From: Geodermatophilus tzadiensis
GTDB lineage: Bacteria > Actinomycetota > Actinomycetes > Mycobacteriales > Geodermatophilaceae
DNA length: 64,000 nt
Assembly (NCBI RefSeq): GCF_003002915.1
Contig: NZ_PVTG01000005.1
Coordinates: forward strand, 1-64,000
Direction of reading: 5' to 3'
Part shown: positions 1 to 13,331 of the stretch, one piece after another
Position numbering within the stretch: position 1 is the stretch's first letter
Layout of the letters: every line of letters begins with the position of its first letter
Notes under the pieces: model-generated
The model's input: the letters and a program-made list of their open reading frames with translations, nothing else
Database searches by the model: none
What the model was told of the DNA's origin: nothing
Made by a program: the position numbers and the translations under genes

Positions 1-100
1 CGTCGTCGCCGACGAGCCAGACGTTGTTGTCGACGTCGAAGTCGGCCCCGTCGAGGCTGAACACCCCGGGAACGACGGCCTTCTCGATGCGGGCGCTCAC
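1..100 (-). CDS. MBL-fold metallo-hydrolase, N-terminal fragment (partial)
   Basis: Only the first 33 codons lie in the window; the gene runs off the left edge. The GTG start at 100-98 overlaps the stop of the upstream mycothiol dehydrogenase by four bases (GTGA), so the two are probably translationally coupled. The visible peptide contains [20 protein letters not shown], which matches the opening beta strands of the metallo-beta-lactamase-fold hydrolases that commonly follow mscR in actinobacteria. The inferred role is a thiol-ester hydrolase step in mycothiol-dependent formaldehyde removal. The metal-binding HxHxDH motif lies outside the window, so the family call rests on the N-terminus and the context. 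Confidence 0.7.
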   Translation of the reverse strand, partial: MSARIEKAVVPGVFSLDGADFDVDNNVWLVGDD

Positions 101-1188
101 TTGTCCAGCACCACGACCGAGCGCAGCACGTCACCCCGGCGCAGGTTCTCGAAGGCCTCCTCGACGTCGTCCAGCCCGATCGTCTCGGTGACGAACTCGT
201 CGAGGGGGAAGCGGCCCTGCAGGTACAGGTCGGCGAGCATCGGGAAGTCGCGGGAGGGCAGGCAGTCGCCGTACCAGGAGGACCTGATCGCCCCACCGCG
301 GCCGAAGACGTCGATGGCCGGCAGCTCGATGCGCACGTCCGGGGCGGGCACGCCGACCATGACGACGCGGCCGGCGAGGTCACGGGCGTAGAAGGCCTGC
401 TCGAACACCTTCGGGTGCCCGACGGCGTCGATCGCGACGTCCACCCCGAAGCCTCCGGTCAGGGCCCTGATCGCCTCCACCGGGTCGGTCTCCCGGGAGT
501 TGACCGTGTGGGTGGCGCCGAACCTCCGCGCCCACTCCAGCTTCCGGTCCTCGACGTCGACGGCGACGATCGTGGTCGCCCCGGCCAGCGTCGCGCCCGC
601 GATGGCGGCGTTCCCCACCCCGCCGCAGCCGAAGACGGCCACGCTCTCACCCCGCCCGACCGCGCCGGTGTGCATCGCGGCGCCGGCGCCGGCCATGACG
701 CCGCAGCCGAGCAGCCCGGCCGCGGTGGCCGGGGTGGCGGGGTCGACCTTGGTGCACTGCCCGGAGTGCACCAGGGTCTTCTCCACGAACGCGCCGATCC
801 CCAGTGCCGGGGACAGCTCGGTGCCGTCGGCCAGGGTCATCTTCTGCGCGGCGTTGTGCGTGGCGAAGCAGTACTGCGGCTGCCCCTTGAGGCAGGCGCG
901 GCACTGCCCGCACACCGCCCGCCAGTTGAGGACCACGAAGTCCCCGACCGCCACGTCCGTCACGCCCTCGCCGACCGCGGCCACGACCCCGGCGGCCTCG
1001 TGGCCGAGCAGGAACGGGAACTCGTCGTTGATGTTGCCCTCGCGGTAGTGCAGGTCGGTGGCGCAGACGCCGCAGGCCTGCACGTCGACGATCGCCTCAC
1101 CGGGCCCCGGGTCCGGCACGAGGACCGTCTCGACGGTCACCGGGGCACCCTTGCCGCGGGCGACCACGCCCTTCACCTCGTAGGTCAT
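97..1188 (-). CDS. mscR: S-(hydroxymethyl)mycothiol dehydrogenase
   Basis: This zinc- and NAD-dependent medium-chain alcohol dehydrogenase (363 aa) oxidises the formaldehyde adduct of mycothiol to S-formylmycothiol in the cytoplasm. Visible motifs are the catalytic-zinc site [10 protein letters not shown] followed by GHEAAGVV, the four-cysteine structural-zinc lobe [15 protein letters not shown], and the nucleotide fold [10 protein letters not shown]. The open frame extends further upstream, but the ATG at 1188 is preceded by GGAGAGGAG and begins the family's usual N-terminus, so the long extension is rejected. It lies divergent to the glyA-sox operon, whose enzymes can release formaldehyde, and overlaps the MBL hydrolase gene. 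Length and motifs are normal for the family. Confidence 0.9.
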   Translation of the reverse strand: MTYEVKGVVARGKGAPVTVETVLVPDPGPGEAIVDVQACGVCATDLHYREGNINDEFPFLLGHEAAGVVAAVGEGVTDVAVGDFVVLNWRAVCGQCRACLKGQPQYCFATHNAAQKMTLADGTELSPALGIGAFVEKTLVHSGQCTKVDPATPATAAGLLGCGVMAGAGAAMHTGAVGRGESVAVFGCGGVGNAAIAGATLAGATTIVAVDVEDRKLEWARRFGATHTVNSRETDPVEAIRALTGGFGVDVAIDAVGHPKVFEQAFYARDLAGRVVMVGVPAPDVRIELPAIDVFGRGGAIRSSWYGDCLPSRDFPMLADLYLQGRFPLDEFVTETIGLDDVEEAFENLRRGDVLRSVVVLDK

Positions 1189-1323
1189 GACGGTGGAGCT
1201 CCTCTCCTGGAGATGCGCGACCGCGTCGCGCCGGTGGGGACGGGCGTCCGGTGCGGTGGCGCTGCCGGACGGCGGTCCAGCCGCCCCTTGACCCCTGCCC
1301 GGCGCCACCCTATGTTGTTCGAC

Positions 1324-1339
1324 GACTGATATACCAGTC
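1324..1339. promoter_or_regulatory. GntR-type operator upstream of glyA
   Basis: GACTGATATACCAGTC is a 16-bp near-perfect palindrome with one mismatched pair. It sits 35 bp before the glyA start in the mscR-glyA divergent region. The same core, CTGATATACCA, recurs at 11016-11026 beside the GntR-FCD gene. FCD-type GntR proteins commonly bind TGGTATACCA-like sites, so this is the probable regulator site for the glyA-sox operon. Binding is inferred. Confidence 0.65.
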
Positions 1340-1373
1340 CTCGTCACGACTTCCTGGCAGAGGGGATCCCGGC

Positions 1374-2692
<1,319 letters not shown>

Positions 2693-2696
<4 letters not shown>

Positions 2697-3925
2697 GCCC
2701 CCGCACTCCCGGCGCGGACCTGCCCGATCACCCCGACCTCCTCTGGCGCGACACGGAGCCGAAGCGCTCCTACGACGTGGTGATCGTCGGAGGCGGTGGA
2801 CACGGTCTGGCCACCGCGCACTACCTGGCCAAGGACCACGGCATCACGAACGTCGCGGTGCTGGAGAAGGGCTGGCTGGCCGGCGGCAACATGGCCCGCA
2901 ACACCACGATCATCCGGTCCAACTACCTGTGGGACGAGAGCTCGGCCATCTACGAGCACGCGCTGAAGCTCTGGGAGGGGCTCGAGGAGGACCTCGGCTA
3001 CCCGATCCTGTTCAGTCAGCGCGGCGTGCTCAACCTCGCCCACACCCTGCAGGACGTCCGCGACAGCGTGCGCCGGGTCGAGGCCAACAAGCTCAACGGC
3101 GTCGACGCGGAGTGGCTGGAGCCGGACGAGGTCCGCAAGGTCTGCCCGGTCGTCAACACCTCGACCGACATCCGCTACCCGGTCCTGGGGGCCACGTACC
3201 AGCCGCGCGCGGGCATCGCCAAGCACGACTACGTGGCCTGGGGCTTCGCCCGCCGCGCGGACGAGGCCGGGATCGACCTCGTCCAGGACTGCGAGGTCAC
3301 CGGGTTCACCACCGACGGCGACCGGGTCACCGGGGTGCAGACCACCCGCGGCACCATCGCCGCCGGCACGGTGGCCCTCTGCGCGGCCGGCCACACCTCC
3401 GTGCTCACCGACATGCTCGGCATCCGCGTGCCGGTGCAGAGCCACCCGCTGCAGGCGCTGGTCTCCGAGCTCCTCGAGCCGGTGCACCCCACGGTGGTCA
3501 TGTCCAACGCCGTGCACGTGTACGTCTCCCAGGCGCACAAGGGCGAGCTGGTCATGGGCGCCGGCGTCGACTCCTACAACGGCTACGGCCAGCGCGGCGC
3601 CTTCCACGTCATCGAGCGCCAGATGGCCGCCGCCGTCGAGCTCTTCCCGGTGTTCGCGCGGGCGCACCTGCTGCGCACCTGGGGCGGCATCGTCGACGTC
3701 AGCCCCGACGCCTCGCCGATCGTGGGGCGGACCCCCTACGACAACGTCTACCTCAACTGTGGCTGGGGCACCGGCGGGTTCAAGGCCACGCCCGGCATCG
3801 GCTCGGCCCTGGCGCACACCATCGCCCACGACGAGCCCCACCCGTACGTGGCGCCGTTCACCCTCGACCGCTTCGTCACCGGCGCCCTCGTCGACGAGCA
3901 CGGCGCGGCCGCCGTGGCCCACTGA
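2693..3925 (+). CDS. soxB: Heterotetrameric sarcosine oxidase, beta subunit
   Basis: Flavoprotein subunit (410 aa) that oxidises sarcosine to glycine. The FAD-binding motif [13 protein letters not shown] is at residues 30-42, followed by the strongly conserved [20 protein letters not shown] block. His178 in [11 protein letters not shown] is the position that carries the covalent FMN in characterised corynebacterial enzymes (family knowledge). The C-terminus [14 protein letters not shown] is also typical. The start overlaps the glyA stop by ATGA. The complete soxB-D-A-G order follows, so this is the full four-subunit enzyme. Confidence 0.95.
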
Positions 3926-3955
3926 CGTCCTCGCCCAGCCACCCAGGAGTCTCCC

Positions 3956-4234
3956 GTGCAACTCATCGCGTGCCCGTGGTGCGGCCCCCGCGAGGAGGTC
4001 GAGTTCTCCTACGGAGGGCAGGCCCACGTCCCCTACCCGGACAGCCCCGCCGAGCTCTCCGACGAGGAGTGGGCGCACTACGTCTTCTTCCGCGACAACC
4101 CCAAGGGCCGCTTCGCCGAGCGCTGGAACCACAGCGCCGGCTGCCGCCGCTGGTTCAACGCGATCCGCGACACCGCCACCTACCGCTTCGAGCGCGTCTA
4201 CCGCCTCGATGACCCCAAGCCGGTGACCCCGTGA
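3956..4234 (+). CDS. soxD: Sarcosine oxidase, delta subunit
   Basis: Small zinc-binding subunit (92 aa) of heterotetrameric sarcosine oxidase. The GTG start at 3956 follows CAGGAGTCTCCC. Cys6 and Cys9 in IACPWCGPREE, with a later His/Cys pair in WNHSAGCRRWFN, form the family's zinc site. RDTATYRFERVY is characteristic of SoxD. It overlaps soxA by GTGA at 4231-4234. Its length is normal. Confidence 0.93.
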   Translation: MQLIACPWCGPREEVEFSYGGQAHVPYPDSPAELSDEEWAHYVFFRDNPKGRFAERWNHSAGCRRWFNAIRDTATYRFERVYRLDDPKPVTP

Positions 4235-7101
4235 CCAGTCCGTTCCGCACCCCCGAGGGCGGCCGCATCGACCGCAGCGCCACCGTCGAGTTCACCTTCG
4301 ACGGGCAGGTCCTCCGCGGTCACCCCGGCGACACCCTGGCCTCGGCGCTGCTCGCCAACGGCCGGCACCAGGTCGCCACGAGCGTCAAGTTCGGCCGCCC
4401 CCGCGGCATCGCCGCCGCCTGGGCCGAGGACCCGGGCGGCCTGGTGCAGATCGAGGAGCCCTTCCCGGAGCCCATGCTGCTGGCCACCACCGTCGAGCTG
4501 TACGACGGGCTGGCCGCCTCCGGCCTGCCGGGGCAGGGCCGCCTCGCCGACGTCCCCGACTCGGCCCGCTACGACGCGGTCCACTCCCACGTCGACGTGC
4601 TGGTCGTCGGCGCCGGGCCCGCGGGGCTGGCCGCCGCGCTCACCGCATCCCGGTCCGGCGCGCGGGTGGCGCTGGTCGACGAGCAGTCCGAGGCCGGCGG
4701 CGCGCTGCTCGGCACCGACGACGAGCTCGACGGCGCGCCCGCCGTGGACTGGGTGGCGGCGGCGGTCGCCGAGCTGGCCGCGACCCCCGACGTCCTGCAC
4801 CTGCAGCGGACGACGGCCTTCGGGCTCTACGACGACGGCTTCGTGCTCGCGCTGGAGCGGCGCACCGACCACCTCGGCGCCGCCGCGCCCAAGCACGTCT
4901 CCCGCCAGCGGGTGTGGCGCATCCGGGCACGCTCGGTCGTCGTCGCGACGGGGGCGCACGAGCGCCCGGTCGTGTTCGCCGACAACGACCGGCCGGGGAC
5001 CATGCTCGCCGGCGCCGCCCGGACGTTCCTGCACCGCTACGGCGTGCTGCCCGGTCGCGAGGCCGTCGTGTTCACCACGAACGACAGCGCCTACGACGCC
5101 GCCCTCGACCTGTTCCGCGCGGGTGTGCGCGTGCAGGCCGTGGTCGACGCCCGGCCGGAGGGCTCGCCGCAGCGCCGTGCGGAGTGCGAGGGCGCCGGCA
5201 TCCGCGTCCTGTCCGGCGCCGTGGTGACCGGCACGCAGGGCGTCGAGCGGGTCACGCACGCCCTCGTCGCCCCGTTCCTGGACGGCGAGGTCGGCGCGGG
5301 CAGCGCGATCGCCTGCGACCTGCTCCTGGTCAGCGGGGGCTGGAACCCCGCCGTGCACCTGTTCAGCCAGGCCCGCGGCCGGCTGCGCTACGACGCGACC
5401 CTCGGCGCCTTCCTCCCGGGGGAGGAGCTCGACGGTGTGGCCGTCGCCGGTTCGGCCGCCGGCGTGCCCGACCTGGCCGGCTGCCTGGCCGACGGGCAGC
5501 GCGTGGCCCGCGCCGCGCTCGGCGTGCCGGCCGTCCCGTCGGCGGCCGACGACCGGCTGCCCACCGCCCCGGAGCCCGTCGTCCCCACCGCGCCCCTGGT
5601 GCTGTGGCGGGTGCCGGATCCCTCCGGTGCCGAGGGCAGCACCTCGTTCGTCGACCTGCAGCGCGACGCGACGGTCGCCGACATCGCCCGCGCGGTGGGC
5701 GCCGGGCTGCGCTCCATCGAGCACGTCAAGCGCTACACGACGATCGGGACGGCGCACGACCAGGGCAAGACCTCCGGCGTGCTCACCTCGGGGATCGTCG
5801 CCGAGCTGCTGGGGGTCCCGGTGCAGGACACCGGGACGACCACGTTCCGGCCGCCCTACACCCCGGTCGCCTTCGCCGCGCTGGCCGGCCGTGACCGTGG
5901 GCGGCTGTTCGACCCCGAGCGGGTCACCGCCCTGCACGAGTGGCACGTGGCGGCGGGGGCGGTCTTCGAGGACGTCGGGCAGTGGAAGCGTCCCCGCCAC
6001 TACCCGCGGCCCGGCGAGGACATGGAGGCCGCGGTCCTCCGCGAGTGCGCCGCGGCCCGCACCGGCGTCGGGATCCTCGACGGCTCCACCCTCGGCAAGA
6101 TCGACGTCCAGGGCCCGGACGCCGCCGTCCTCCTGGACCGGCTGTACACGAACCTGATGAGCAGCCTGAAGGTCGGCTCGGTCCGCTACGGGGTCATGTG
6201 CGGCGTCGACGGCATGGTGATCGACGACGGCACGGTGCTGCGGCTGGCCGAGGACCGCTTCCTGGTCCTCACCACCACCGGCGGCGCGGCGAAGGTCCTC
6301 GACTGGATGGAGGAGTGGATCCAGACCGAGTGGCCGGACCTGCGGGTCCACTGCACCTCGGTCACCGAGCAGTGGTGCACCTTCCCGGTCGTCGGCCCGC
6401 GCTCCCGCGACGTCGTCGGCGCGGTCTTCCCCGGCGTGGACGTCTCGAACGAGGCCTTCCCGTTCATGACCTGGCGGGACACCACCCTCGACGGGGTGCC
6501 GGTCCGGCTGGCCCGGATCAGCTTCTCCGGCGAGCTGGCCTACGAGGTCTACGTCAACCCCTGGTACGCGGTCGCGGTGTGGCAGCGGCTGCTCGACGCC
6601 GGCCGCCCGCACGGCATCACGCCGTACGGCACCGAGACCATGCACGTCCTGCGCGCCGAGAAGGGCTACCCGATCATCGGGCAGGACACCGACGGCACCG
6701 TCACCCCGCACGACCTCGGCATGGCCTGGGCGGTCTCGAAGAAGAAGCCCGACTTCGTCGGCAAGCGCTCCTTCGCCCGCCCGGAGAACCACAACCCGCT
6801 GCGCAAGCACCTGGTCGGGCTGCTGCCCGTGGACCGGCAGACCGTCCTGCCGGAGGGCTCGCAGATCGTCGAGTACCGCACCGACGGACGGCTGCCGGCG
6901 CCGCCGGTGCCGATGCTCGGCCACGTCACCTCCAGCTACCGCAGCGCCGAGCTCGCCCGCCCCTTCGCCCTGGCCCTGGTCAAGGGCGGCCGGGAGCGCA
7001 TCGGCGAGACCGTCCACGTCCCCGTCGACGGCACGCTCGTCCCGGTGGAGGTCACCGGCTCGGTGCTCGTCGACCCCGAAGGAGCCCGTCGCGATGGCTG
7101 A
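4231..7101 (+). CDS. soxA: Sarcosine oxidase, alpha subunit
   Basis: Large subunit (956 aa) with the usual domain order. Residues 20-95 are a ferredoxin-like N-terminal fold with no cysteine, hence no iron-sulfur cluster. A Rossmann domain with VVGAGPAGLAAA lies at 125-136. The C-terminal third is a GcvT-type folate-binding domain, where methylene-THF is formed from the sarcosine methyl group (GSVRYGVMCGVDGMVIDDGT, GTETMHVLRAEKGYPIIGQD). The GTG start overlaps soxD by four bases and the end overlaps soxG by eight. Confidence 0.95.
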   Translation: MTSPFRTPEGGRIDRSATVEFTFDGQVLRGHPGDTLASALLANGRHQVATSVKFGRPRGIAAAWAEDPGGLVQIEEPFPEPMLLATTVELYDGLAASGLPGQGRLADVPDSARYDAVHSHVDVLVVGAGPAGLAAALTASRSGARVALVDEQSEAGGALLGTDDELDGAPAVDWVAAAVAELAATPDVLHLQRTTAFGLYDDGFVLALERRTDHLGAAAPKHVSRQRVWRIRARSVVVATGAHERPVVFADNDRPGTMLAGAARTFLHRYGVLPGREAVVFTTNDSAYDAALDLFRAGVRVQAVVDARPEGSPQRRAECEGAGIRVLSGAVVTGTQGVERVTHALVAPFLDGEVGAGSAIACDLLLVSGGWNPAVHLFSQARGRLRYDATLGAFLPGEELDGVAVAGSAAGVPDLAGCLADGQRVARAALGVPAVPSAADDRLPTAPEPVVPTAPLVLWRVPDPSGAEGSTSFVDLQRDATVADIARAVGAGLRSIEHVKRYTTIGTAHDQGKTSGVLTSGIVAELLGVPVQDTGTTTFRPPYTPVAFAALAGRDRGRLFDPERVTALHEWHVAAGAVFEDVGQWKRPRHYPRPGEDMEAAVLRECAAARTGVGILDGSTLGKIDVQGPDAAVLLDRLYTNLMSSLKVGSVRYGVMCGVDGMVIDDGTVLRLAEDRFLVLTTTGGAAKVLDWMEEWIQTEWPDLRVHCTSVTEQWCTFPVVGPRSRDVVGAVFPGVDVSNEAFPFMTWRDTTLDGVPVRLARISFSGELAYEVYVNPWYAVAVWQRLLDAGRPHGITPYGTETMHVLRAEKGYPIIGQDTDGTVTPHDLGMAWAVSKKKPDFVGKRSFARPENHNPLRKHLVGLLPVDRQTVLPEGSQIVEYRTDGRLPAPPVPMLGHVTSSYRSAELARPFALALVKGGRERIGETVHVPVDGTLVPVEVTGSVLVDPEGARRDG

Positions 7102-7684
7102 GCTGCTGCGCACCTCCCCGCTCCAGGCGTGGACCGACACCTTCGCCCGCCTGCCGGATCCCGTCGGCATCACCGCCGAACCGTTCGTCGCGACGGTCGA
7201 CGTCCGGCTCGGCACCGTCGGCCCGGAGGCGTCGGCGGCGCTGGGCGTCGACCTGCCGACGGCGCCCAACACCTGGGTGCCCGCCGGCACGGGGCGGGCC
7301 GTCTGGCTGGGCCCCGACGAGTGGCTGCTCACCAGCAGCACGGAGACGCCGGAGGAGTTCGAGGCCCGGGTCCGCGCCGCCGTCCTGCCGCTGGGCGGGT
7401 CCGCGACCGACGTCTCCGCGCAGCGGATCGGCCTGCGGCTGACGGGTGCGCGGGTGCGCGACGTCCTGGCCACGGGCTGCTCGATCGACCTGCACCCGCG
7501 GGTGTTCGGCCGGGGGAGCAGCGCGCAGACGACGCTCGGCCAGGCCGGCGTCGTCCTGCTGGCCCTCTCCGACGCCGCCGACGACTTCCTCGTGCTCGTC
7601 CGGTCGTCGTTCGCCGGCTACCTGGCCGACTGGCTGCTCGACGCGGCCCTCGAGTTCACGACCACCCCCACCCACGACCGCTGA
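7094..7684 (+). CDS. soxG: Sarcosine oxidase, gamma subunit
   Basis: Fourth subunit (196 aa), structurally related to the GcvT C-terminus. The ATG at 7094 overlaps the end of soxA and is preceded by GAAGGAGCCCGTCGCG. TSSTETPEEFEARVRAA and CSIDLHPRVFGRGSSAQT match the family, and WLGPDEWLL is a typical SoxG motif. It closes the glyA-soxBDAG transcription unit; dimethylglycine oxidase begins 25 bp further on. Confidence 0.92.
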   Translation: MAELLRTSPLQAWTDTFARLPDPVGITAEPFVATVDVRLGTVGPEASAALGVDLPTAPNTWVPAGTGRAVWLGPDEWLLTSSTETPEEFEARVRAAVLPLGGSATDVSAQRIGLRLTGARVRDVLATGCSIDLHPRVFGRGSSAQTTLGQAGVVLLALSDAADDFLVLVRSSFAGYLADWLLDAALEFTTTPTHDR

Positions 7685-7706
7685 CCGGCCGTCAGTCAGG
7701 AGCTGA

Positions 7707-10175
<2,469 letters not shown>

Positions 10176-10182
10176 GAAAGGA

Positions 10183-10267
10183 CCCCCTTGCCCCCCACCC
10201 CTCGCAAGCTCGGGGCGGGACCCTGCAAGGGGGCCGTCCCCTGCCCCCGCAGCCCCGGGGGCAGGGG
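10183..10267. terminator. Bidirectional terminator between dmg and gntR
   Basis: Two nested inverted repeats separate convergent genes. The stronger is a perfect 11-bp stem, CCCCTGCCCCC (10238-10248) with GGGGGCAGGGG (10257-10267) and an 8-nt loop. An outer repeat pairs CCCCCTTGC (10183-10191) with GCAAGGGGG (10225-10233). There is no clear T tract, as is usual in high-GC actinobacteria. Confidence 0.7.
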
Positions 10268-10274
10268 TGCGCTC

Positions 10275-10967
10275 CTAGATGACCGCGCGGATCGCCTTCT
10301 CGAAGCCGAGCACGTGCTCACGGGCGAGCTCGTCGGCCCGGTCGGCGTCGCCGGCGGCGATGGCGCGCAGCAGCTCGACGTGCTCCCCGACGTGCTCGTC
10401 GACCGTGGGCAGCCGGTCCAGGAACAGGCAGAAGATCCGCGTCGCCAGGTTGTCGTAGCGGATCAGGACGTCCTCCAGGTGGGGGTTGCCGCCGGCCCGG
10501 TAGATGGCCCGGTGCACGGCGAGGTCCCAGCGCATCAGCTCGGTTCGATCGGTCCGGGCGACGTCCAGGTGCTCGATGCTCGCGGCCAGCTCCTCGAGCT
10601 CGGCGAACGACGTGCGGACGGCGCGCTCGGCGGCGCGGCGCGCCGCCAGCGGCTCGAGCTGGGCGCGGATGTCGGAGATGTGCGCCAGGTCGGAGATGTC
10701 CATGCCGGTCGCGAAGGTCCCGCGCCGGGGGTAGGACACCACGAGCCGGTCCCCCTCCAGGCGCTTCAGCGCCTCACGGACCGGTGTCCGGCCCACACCG
10801 AGGTCCTTGGCCAGCTCGTCGTCGTCGATCGGGTCGCCCGGGCGGATGTCGAGCATGATCAGCCGGTCCCGGATCGCCACGTAGGCCTTGTCCGCCAGGG
10901 ACGCGACGGTGGACGAGTCGAGGTCCAGGGGCGCAGCGCTCACGGACGGATCGTAGAGCTTGGTCAC
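10275..10967 (-). CDS. GntR family regulator, FCD domain
   Basis: Winged-helix DNA-binding domain (LADKAYVAIRDRLI through GVGRTPVREALKRLEGDRLV) followed by an all-helical FCD effector domain (RWDLAVHRAIYRAGGN, HVGEHVELLRAIAAGDADRADE). I chose the GTG at 10967 (230 aa) because AAGG lies seven bases upstream. An ATG at 11000 would give 241 aa but lacks a ribosome site. The operator-like palindrome at 11014-11029 lies just upstream, between this gene and the divergent serine dehydratase, suggesting autoregulation. The likely inducer is an intermediate of dimethylglycine/sarcosine/glycine breakdown (inference). Confidence 0.88.
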   Translation of the reverse strand: MTKLYDPSVSAAPLDLDSSTVASLADKAYVAIRDRLIMLDIRPGDPIDDDELAKDLGVGRTPVREALKRLEGDRLVVSYPRRGTFATGMDISDLAHISDIRAQLEPLAARRAAERAVRTSFAELEELAASIEHLDVARTDRTELMRWDLAVHRAIYRAGGNPHLEDVLIRYDNLATRIFCLFLDRLPTVDEHVGEHVELLRAIAAGDADRADELAREHVLGFEKAIRAVI

Positions 10968-11013
10968 CGCCGGGCCTTGCCTCGTCAGGGGGATCGACAT
11001 ACCGTGACGATAC

Positions 11014-11029
11014 AGCTGATATACCAACT
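11014..11029. promoter_or_regulatory. GntR-type operator between gntR and sdaA
   Basis: AGCTGATATACCAACT shares the core CTGATATACCA with the site upstream of glyA and is a 16-bp imperfect palindrome with two mismatched pairs. It sits in the divergent promoter region of the regulator and the serine dehydratase/purU operon, so one bound dimer could control both directions. Confidence 0.6.
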
Positions 11030-11079
11030 GTGTACCAATTCCGCAGTGGGGATCGGCACACCGGGCGGAGGAGGCACGG

Positions 11080-12453
11080 GTGACCATCAGCGCCTTCGAC
11101 CTGTTCAAGGTCGGCATCGGCCCGTCGAGCTCGCACACCGTCGGCCCCATGCGCGCGGCCTGCGCCTTCGCCTCCCGCCTCCGGGACGAGGGCCTGCTGG
11201 GACGGGTCGCGGGGGTGCGCTGCGAGCTGTTCGGGTCGCTGGGGGCGACCGGGCACGGGCACGGCAGCGTCAAGGCCGTCGTCCTGGGCCTCGAGGGGGA
11301 GCAGCCCGACCTGGTCGACCCGGTCGCGGCCGAGCCGCGCGTCGACGCCGTCCGCCGCGAGGGCAAGCTCCTCCTGGCCGGCGAGCACCCCATCGCGTTC
11401 TCGGTCGACGACGACGTCGTGCTGCACCGTCGCAAGCGGCTGGACTTCCACAGCAACGGCATGCTCTTCCGCGCCCTGGACGCCCGGGGGGAGGAGGTCG
11501 ACCGGCGCGAGTACTACTCGGTGGGCGGCGGGTTCGTGCTCGACGAGGACGACGCCGGCAACCCGGCCGTCGTCGAGGACCCCACACCCGTCCGGTACCC
11601 GTTCCGGACCGGTGAGGAGCTGCTCGCCCGCACCCGGGAGACGGGCCTGCGGATCAGCGACGTGATGCTGGCCAACGAGCTGGCCTGGCGCAGCGAGGGG
11701 GAGGTCCGCGCCGGCCTGCTGCACGTCTGGTCGGTGATGCAGGAGTGCGTGGAGCGCGGCACCCGGACCACCGGCGTCCTGCCCGGCGGGCTGAGGGTCC
11801 GCCGGCGCGCGGCCGCGCTGCACGCCCAGCTGGAGAGCTCCCCGGACGAGACCGACCCGCTCCGAGCGATGGACTGGGTCACCCTCTACGCGCTGGCGGT
11901 CAACGAGGAGAACGCCGCCGGGGGCCGGGTGGTGACCGCACCGACCAACGGCGCCGCCGGCATCGTGCCGGCCGTCCTGCACTACTACCGCGACTTCGTC
12001 GACTCCTACGACGAGGACGGCGTCGTGCGGTTCCTGCTCACCGCCGCCGCGATCGGGCTGCTGTTCAAGGAGAACGCCTCCATCTCCGGCGCCGAGGTCG
12101 GGTGCCAGGGCGAGGTGGGCTCGGCCTGCTCGATGGCCGCGGCCGGCCTCGCCGAGGTGCTCGGCGGAACGCCGGAGCAGGTGGAGAACGCCGCCGAGAT
12201 CGGCATCGAGCACAACCTCGGCCTCACCTGCGACCCGGTGGGCGGGCTGGTGCAGATCCCGTGCATCGAGCGCAACGCCGTGGGCTCGGTCAAGGCCATC
12301 ACCGCCGCCCGCATGGCCGTGCGCGGGGACGGCCGGCACCACGTCTCGCTGGACAAGGCGATCAAGACCATGCGCGAGACGGGTGCGGACATGAAGGACA
12401 AGTACAAGGAGACCGCCCGTGGCGGGCTGGCCCTCAACATCGTCGAGTGCTGA
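11080..12453 (+). CDS. sdaA: L-serine ammonia-lyase, iron-sulfur type
   Basis: Single-chain L-serine dehydratase (457 aa) converting serine to pyruvate and ammonia. N-terminal beta domain begins [19 protein letters not shown]. The alpha domain has [16 protein letters not shown] and [13 protein letters not shown]; the two cysteines of the latter are 11 residues apart and, with the earlier GCQ cysteine, match the [4Fe-4S] ligand pattern of this family. The GTG start follows GCGGAGGAGGCACGG. It is co-transcribed with purU (10 bp gap) and completes the path from glycine through serine to central metabolism. Confidence 0.93.
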   Translation: MTISAFDLFKVGIGPSSSHTVGPMRAACAFASRLRDEGLLGRVAGVRCELFGSLGATGHGHGSVKAVVLGLEGEQPDLVDPVAAEPRVDAVRREGKLLLAGEHPIAFSVDDDVVLHRRKRLDFHSNGMLFRALDARGEEVDRREYYSVGGGFVLDEDDAGNPAVVEDPTPVRYPFRTGEELLARTRETGLRISDVMLANELAWRSEGEVRAGLLHVWSVMQECVERGTRTTGVLPGGLRVRRRAAALHAQLESSPDETDPLRAMDWVTLYALAVNEENAAGGRVVTAPTNGAAGIVPAVLHYYRDFVDSYDEDGVVRFLLTAAAIGLLFKENASISGAEVGCQGEVGSACSMAAAGLAEVLGGTPEQVENAAEIGIEHNLGLTCDPVGGLVQIPCIERNAVGSVKAITAARMAVRGDGRHHVSLDKAIKTMRETGADMKDKYKETARGGLALNIVEC

Positions 12454-12463
12454 GGAGGCACCC

Positions 12464-13312
12464 GTGTCCCACCCGTTCATCCTCACGCTCAGCTGCCCCG
12501 AGCGGCCGGGCATCGTGCACGCGGTGACCTCGTTCCTGTTCCGGCACGGCTGCGACATCGTCGAGCACCAGCAGTTCGACGACGCGGTGCGCGGGCAGCT
12601 GTTCCTGCGCACCGAGTTCGTCTGCGCCGAGGACACCGACTGCGCCCGCCTCTCGGCGGACTTCTCGTCGGTGGCCGAGGAGTTCGGGATGACCTTCCAG
12701 GTCTCCGGGGAGCGGCCGCAGCGAGTCGTGGTCATGGTGTCCAAGCTCGGTCACTGCCTGAACGACCTGGTCTTCCGGTGGCGGGCCGGCAACCTCGGCG
12801 CCGAGCTCGTCGCCGTGGTCTCCAACCACGAGGACCTGCGCCCGATGGCGGAGGCGGCCGGCCTCCCGTTCGTCCACCTGCCGGTGACGCCGGCGACCAA
12901 GCGCGAGGCCGAGGCCCGGCTGCTCGAGCTGGTCGAGGAGTACCGGGCCGACCTGGTCGTGCTGGCCCGCTACATGCAGATCCTCTCCGACGAGACGTGC
13001 GCGGCCCTGTACGGCCGGGCGATCAACATCCACCACTCCTTCCTGCCGGGGTTCAAGGGCGCCAAGCCCTACCACCAGGCCTTCGACCGCGGCGTGAAGC
13101 TGGTCGGCGCGACGGCCCACTACGTCACCGCCGACCTGGACGAGGGCCCGATCATCGAGCAGGAGGTCATCCGGATCGACCACACCTACGACCCTCGTGC
13201 GCTGGCCACGGTCGGCCAGGACGCCGAGGCGCTGGCACTGTCGCGGGCCGTCCGGTGGCACAGCGAGCAGCGGGTGCTCCTCAACGGGCACAGCACCGTC
13301 GTCTTCCGGTGA
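12464..13312 (+). CDS. purU: Formyltetrahydrofolate deformylase
   Basis: Hydrolyses 10-formyl-THF to formate and THF (282 aa), regenerating folate for the sarcosine and dimethylglycine oxidases. N-terminal ACT domain (FILTLSCPERPGIVHAVTSF), then a formyltransferase fold with catalytic Asn-His in INIHHSFLPGFKGAKPYHQA and Asp in YVTADLDEGPIIEQ. The GTG start at 12464 follows TGAGGAGGCACCC; the longer in-frame extension overlapping sdaA is rejected. PurU beside Sox/DMG genes is a recurrent C1-disposal arrangement in actinobacteria. Confidence 0.93.
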   Translation: MSHPFILTLSCPERPGIVHAVTSFLFRHGCDIVEHQQFDDAVRGQLFLRTEFVCAEDTDCARLSADFSSVAEEFGMTFQVSGERPQRVVVMVSKLGHCLNDLVFRWRAGNLGAELVAVVSNHEDLRPMAEAAGLPFVHLPVTPATKREAEARLLELVEEYRADLVVLARYMQILSDETCAALYGRAINIHHSFLPGFKGAKPYHQAFDRGVKLVGATAHYVTADLDEGPIIEQEVIRIDHTYDPRALATVGQDAEALALSRAVRWHSEQRVLLNGHSTVVFR

Positions 13313-13331
13313 CCCGGCCGCCGGGTCCCCG

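Noticed and set aside
4198-7473. Very long antisense open frame opposite soxA/soxG
   Set aside because: It is a shadow of the soxA coding frame in high-GC DNA; the translation is Arg/Gly/His-rich low-complexity text without domains.
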